NCBI GenBank assembly: GCA_006226425.1
Contig: SBGX01000019.1
Coordinates: 108,405 to 172,404 of the forward strand
Reading direction: 5' to 3'
Source of the DNA: Bacteroidota bacterium
GTDB taxonomy: Bacteria > Bacteroidota > Bacteroidia > Flavobacteriales_D > Crocinitomicaceae
Length of the DNA: 64,000 nucleotides
A program made the position numbers and the translations under genes. Below the pieces are notes generated by a model that saw nothing but the letters and a program-made list of their open reading frames with translations, was not told the origin of the DNA and did no database searches. Positions 62,341-64,000 of this stretch are shown here, in pieces. Numbering within the stretch: the first letter of the stretch is position 1; each line of letters begins with the position of its first letter.

Positions 62341-63619
62341 TCAACAAGGTATTCACCCGGAGGGTTCTCAAGCAAATATAGGCAAAATAGAGGTTAACAC
62401 TCAATTCACTGATCAGGGTTGCCCAGGCTGCCCCCTCTATCTGAAATTCAGGAATCAGGATGGCATTCAAGATTAAATTCAGCACAAATTCGAGTGAATA
62501 ACCCAAGATCAATTGCTTCAGTTTTCCTCCCAACATCAAGATCACAGCGGCAGGCCCCGTGAACAAATCCAGTAGCGCTGTAATGCTATAGATATTCAAT
62601 GCCTTCACCTCCGTCACATATATTTCTGAAGCATACCATTCCAGGATGAAGGGGGCGATCAAAACAATCCCAATCAACATCAGTATTCCAAGTGGGAAGG
62701 TCAAAAAATGAACCCGACGCAATTCCCTCCTAATCCGTCCCAATTGTCCCTTTCCCAGGTAATGTGAAATTTTCGGCGAAGCACTTACCATGGCACCAGA
62801 CATCAATAAGCCCATCACCGAAGCTATTTTGAGATAAATGTTATTTACCCCACTATAATCTGCTCCCAAAAAATAAGCGACCATGAAGGTATCGGTCCGG
62901 GCAAACAACACCCCGATCAAATTGATAATGACCAATAAAAAAATGGAATTTCGAACAGACCGGGACTCAAAAGACTCACTTACTTCAGACCGATCAAATA
63001 AACTTCTCTTTAACAAACTCACGACGACCAGTGAAACAACTGTTGAAGTGCTAAATGCAGCAATTAGGTGCCACAATTTTGCTCCGCTTAGCCAAAGCAA
63101 TACAAAGGTGATTAGAAGGAAAAGTGAAATCCTGAAAATCCGTTCGTTCAACTGCGTCCAAAAGTGCTTTCGGATGCTGTATAAAAAAGCTGATTTTAAA
63201 GTACTCAATGCCAGTACCGGGATCATGAACGCCCCACAAAGTACCAGATAGCGAATTACCTCCTCTTTAAATGGATAGTACAGTGTCGCCAGAACTGCCA
63301 ATACCATGAAAATGATCGAATTCCGGAGTGTGGCCCTTCTTCCCTTTTCATACAGCGAAGCAATTTTTCCCTTTCGGTTTCCAAATTGCGGAATGTGAAT
63401 TGAGAACAGTTGATTGTAACCCATCATGGAGAAGACAGCCAAAATCTCAACAGTCGAAAAAATGAGGACATAGTATCCATACTCATCGGCACCGTAAAAA
63501 TTCGTGAGAAAGAGACTCAGCGCAAAAGCCAGTACAAAGCCACCCAATTGAATATAAAATCCAGATTGCGCTCTTCCGAACAATCTGGATAACAAGGCTC
63601 CGAACGACTTGTGCTTCAT
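62330..63619 (-). CDS. Polysaccharide flippase (Wzx/MATE-like)
   Basis: A 429-residue membrane protein with about 12-14 hydrophobic helices. The N-terminal FYIQLGGFVLAFALSLFLTN and FYGADEYGYYVLIFSTVEIL are typical of the oligosaccharide flippase (Wzx/RfbX) family, as is the VAYFLGADYSGVNNIYLKIA segment. It should move lipid-linked sugar repeats across the inner membrane. A TAACTTTG -7 element lies 5 nt upstream of the ATG. The gene overlaps the glycosyltransferase gene. Confidence 0.87.
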   Translation of the reverse strand: MKHKSFGALLSRLFGRAQSGFYIQLGGFVLAFALSLFLTNFYGADEYGYYVLIFSTVEILAVFSMMGYNQLFSIHIPQFGNRKGKIASLYEKGRRATLRNSIIFMVLAVLATLYYPFKEEVIRYLVLCGAFMIPVLALSTLKSAFLYSIRKHFWTQLNERIFRISLFLLITFVLLWLSGAKLWHLIAAFSTSTVVSLVVVSLLKRSLFDRSEVSESFESRSVRNSIFLLVIINLIGVLFARTDTFMVAYFLGADYSGVNNIYLKIASVMGLLMSGAMVSASPKISHYLGKGQLGRIRRELRRVHFLTFPLGILMLIGIVLIAPFILEWYASEIYVTEVKALNIYSITALLDLFTGPAAVILMLGGKLKQLILGYSLEFVLNLILNAILIPEFQIEGAAWATLISELSVNLYFAYICLRTLRVNTLLIGN

Positions 63620-63624
63620 ACGTA

Positions 63625-63632
63625 CAAAGTTA
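63625..63632 (-). promoter_or_regulatory. -7 element TAACTTTG of the flippase gene
   Basis: Exact TANNTTTG match on the reverse strand, 5 nt before the ATG at 63619, again predicting a leaderless or nearly leaderless transcript. Confidence 0.5.
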
Positions 63633-63922
63633 ACACAAAGTCCTTAATTCGTTCCCAAATCGGCCTCTGCATAGCGTAGTGATTCTGATGACAAGTGGTT
63701 AGGTAGGCGACCTAACTTAAACTATATTTATGAAAACTCTGCGTTTAGTTGTTGCCATCGTTTACGCACTACGCCATTGCAAAGGTGATAGTGAATATGT
63801 TTACAGTCTCCATACTAGTTAACACCATCCGGTAACAAATTTACCAGTGAAAAAATGGGATTACCAGCGGGAGCAGATAGAAATAGTTCAATTTTCGCTT
63901 CAACATCTTTCATGTTTTTGAT
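63633..63922. other. Intergenic stretch with small hairpins
   Basis: No supported gene. Two small hairpins are visible: TTAGGT-AGGCG-ACCTAA (63699-63715) and GGTAA-CAAAT-TTACC (63831-63845). Two overlapping tiny readings, 63730-63822 forward (30 codons) and 63815-63913 reverse (32 codons), are open but have no recognisable sequence. Confidence 0.5.
63815..63913 (-). other. Possible 32-codon peptide downstream of the edge gene
   Basis: In the same frame as the partial gene at 63923-64000, three codons after its stop. It reads MKDVEAKIELFLSAPAG and continues to a TAG at 63815. It could be a translationally coupled small peptide or chance. No homologue is recognised. Confidence 0.2.
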
Positions 63923-64000
63923 CTATTCAAAGATCATTCTTCCAAGCTGAAAAAGCACGCGTTTTTTTGTCAACGGATCATTTTTTTGGACGAACGGAAT
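63923..64000 (-). CDS. C-terminal fragment of a gene running in from the right edge
   Basis: Open from the window edge, 25 codons ending at TAG (63923-63925). The visible tail is NDPLTKKRVLFQLGRMIFE. It is too short to identify; if real, it belongs to the polysaccharide locus upstream of the flippase gene. Confidence 0.35.
   Translation of the reverse strand: MPFVQKNDPLTKKRVLFQLGRMIFE

Noticed and set aside
63690..63845. Small hairpins as an attachment site or integron attC
   Set aside because: Arms are short and unrelated, no integrase or cassette structure is present, and no repeat copy was found in the window.

Overview
The window looks like a chromosomal segment of a member of the Bacteroidota, probably order Flavobacteriales. 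The evidence is the type IX secretion (T9SS) C-terminal sorting domains on several secreted proteins, a GLPGLI protein next to a carboxypeptidase-regulatory/TonB-plug-like outer-membrane barrel, DUF5916, DUF983 and GWxTD proteins, and promoters of the Bacteroidota type (TTG about 19 nt upstream of TANNTTTG). No insertion sequence, prophage or CRISPR array is visible. Genes are packed tightly, with many 4-nt ATGA overlaps and convergent stop codons that overlap.

Layout. 1-7.1 kb: the end of a DUF4197 gene, a nucleoside phosphorylase, a membrane-anchored papain-like protease, a reverse-strand operon (HerA-like ATPase, endonuclease/exonuclease/phosphatase-family lipoprotein, class III PPK2), a DUF937-like protein and a YegP protein. 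7.1-14.2 kb: glyA, an NlpC/P60 hydrolase, a DinB protein, a secreted kelch protein, ornithine aminotransferase and an MBL-rhodanese sulfur protein. 14.3-20.6 kb: a DUF5916 protein, a three-repeat T9SS protein and an O-antigen-ligase/TPR protein. 20.7-27.5 kb: gcvT, then a six-gene reverse-strand operon. Its core is a pentulose-phosphate-epimerase/CBS fusion, a DAHP synthase and a KdsC-like phosphatase. This copies the logic of the Kdo pathway (isomerase-CBS, PEP-condensing synthase, phosphatase) with different enzymes and is the strongest candidate here for an undescribed pathway.

27.6-40.6 kb: an alpha/beta hydrolase, ispH, a pseudoreceiver-adenylate cyclase-HD protein, an ECF sigma/membrane anti-sigma operon, a two-component system divergent from a GLPGLI/outer-membrane-barrel pair, and a LuxR-type regulator. 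40.7-43.3 kb: three tandem paralogous small helix-turn-helix genes beside the ribosomal operon rpsF-rpsR-rplI. 43.4-50.2 kb: a minimal T9SS-domain protein, a second ECF sigma factor with an inner-membrane/periplasm/outer-membrane-barrel partner, a xerC/xerD-type recombinase, aroQ, a family 2 glycosyltransferase, a GWxTD protein and tRNA-Ser(UGA). 50.2-64 kb: lipoproteins, a DUF983-Crp/Fnr-kelch operon with a well-placed candidate operator, two large T9SS-exported propeller/FG-GAP proteins, and a glycosyltransferase plus flippase that look like the edge of a surface-polysaccharide locus.

Several genes, and the tRNA, have a TANNTTTG -7 element only 4-5 nt before the start codon or mature 5' end. 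This suggests that leaderless mRNAs are used. All assignments come from reading the sequence; no database search was run.
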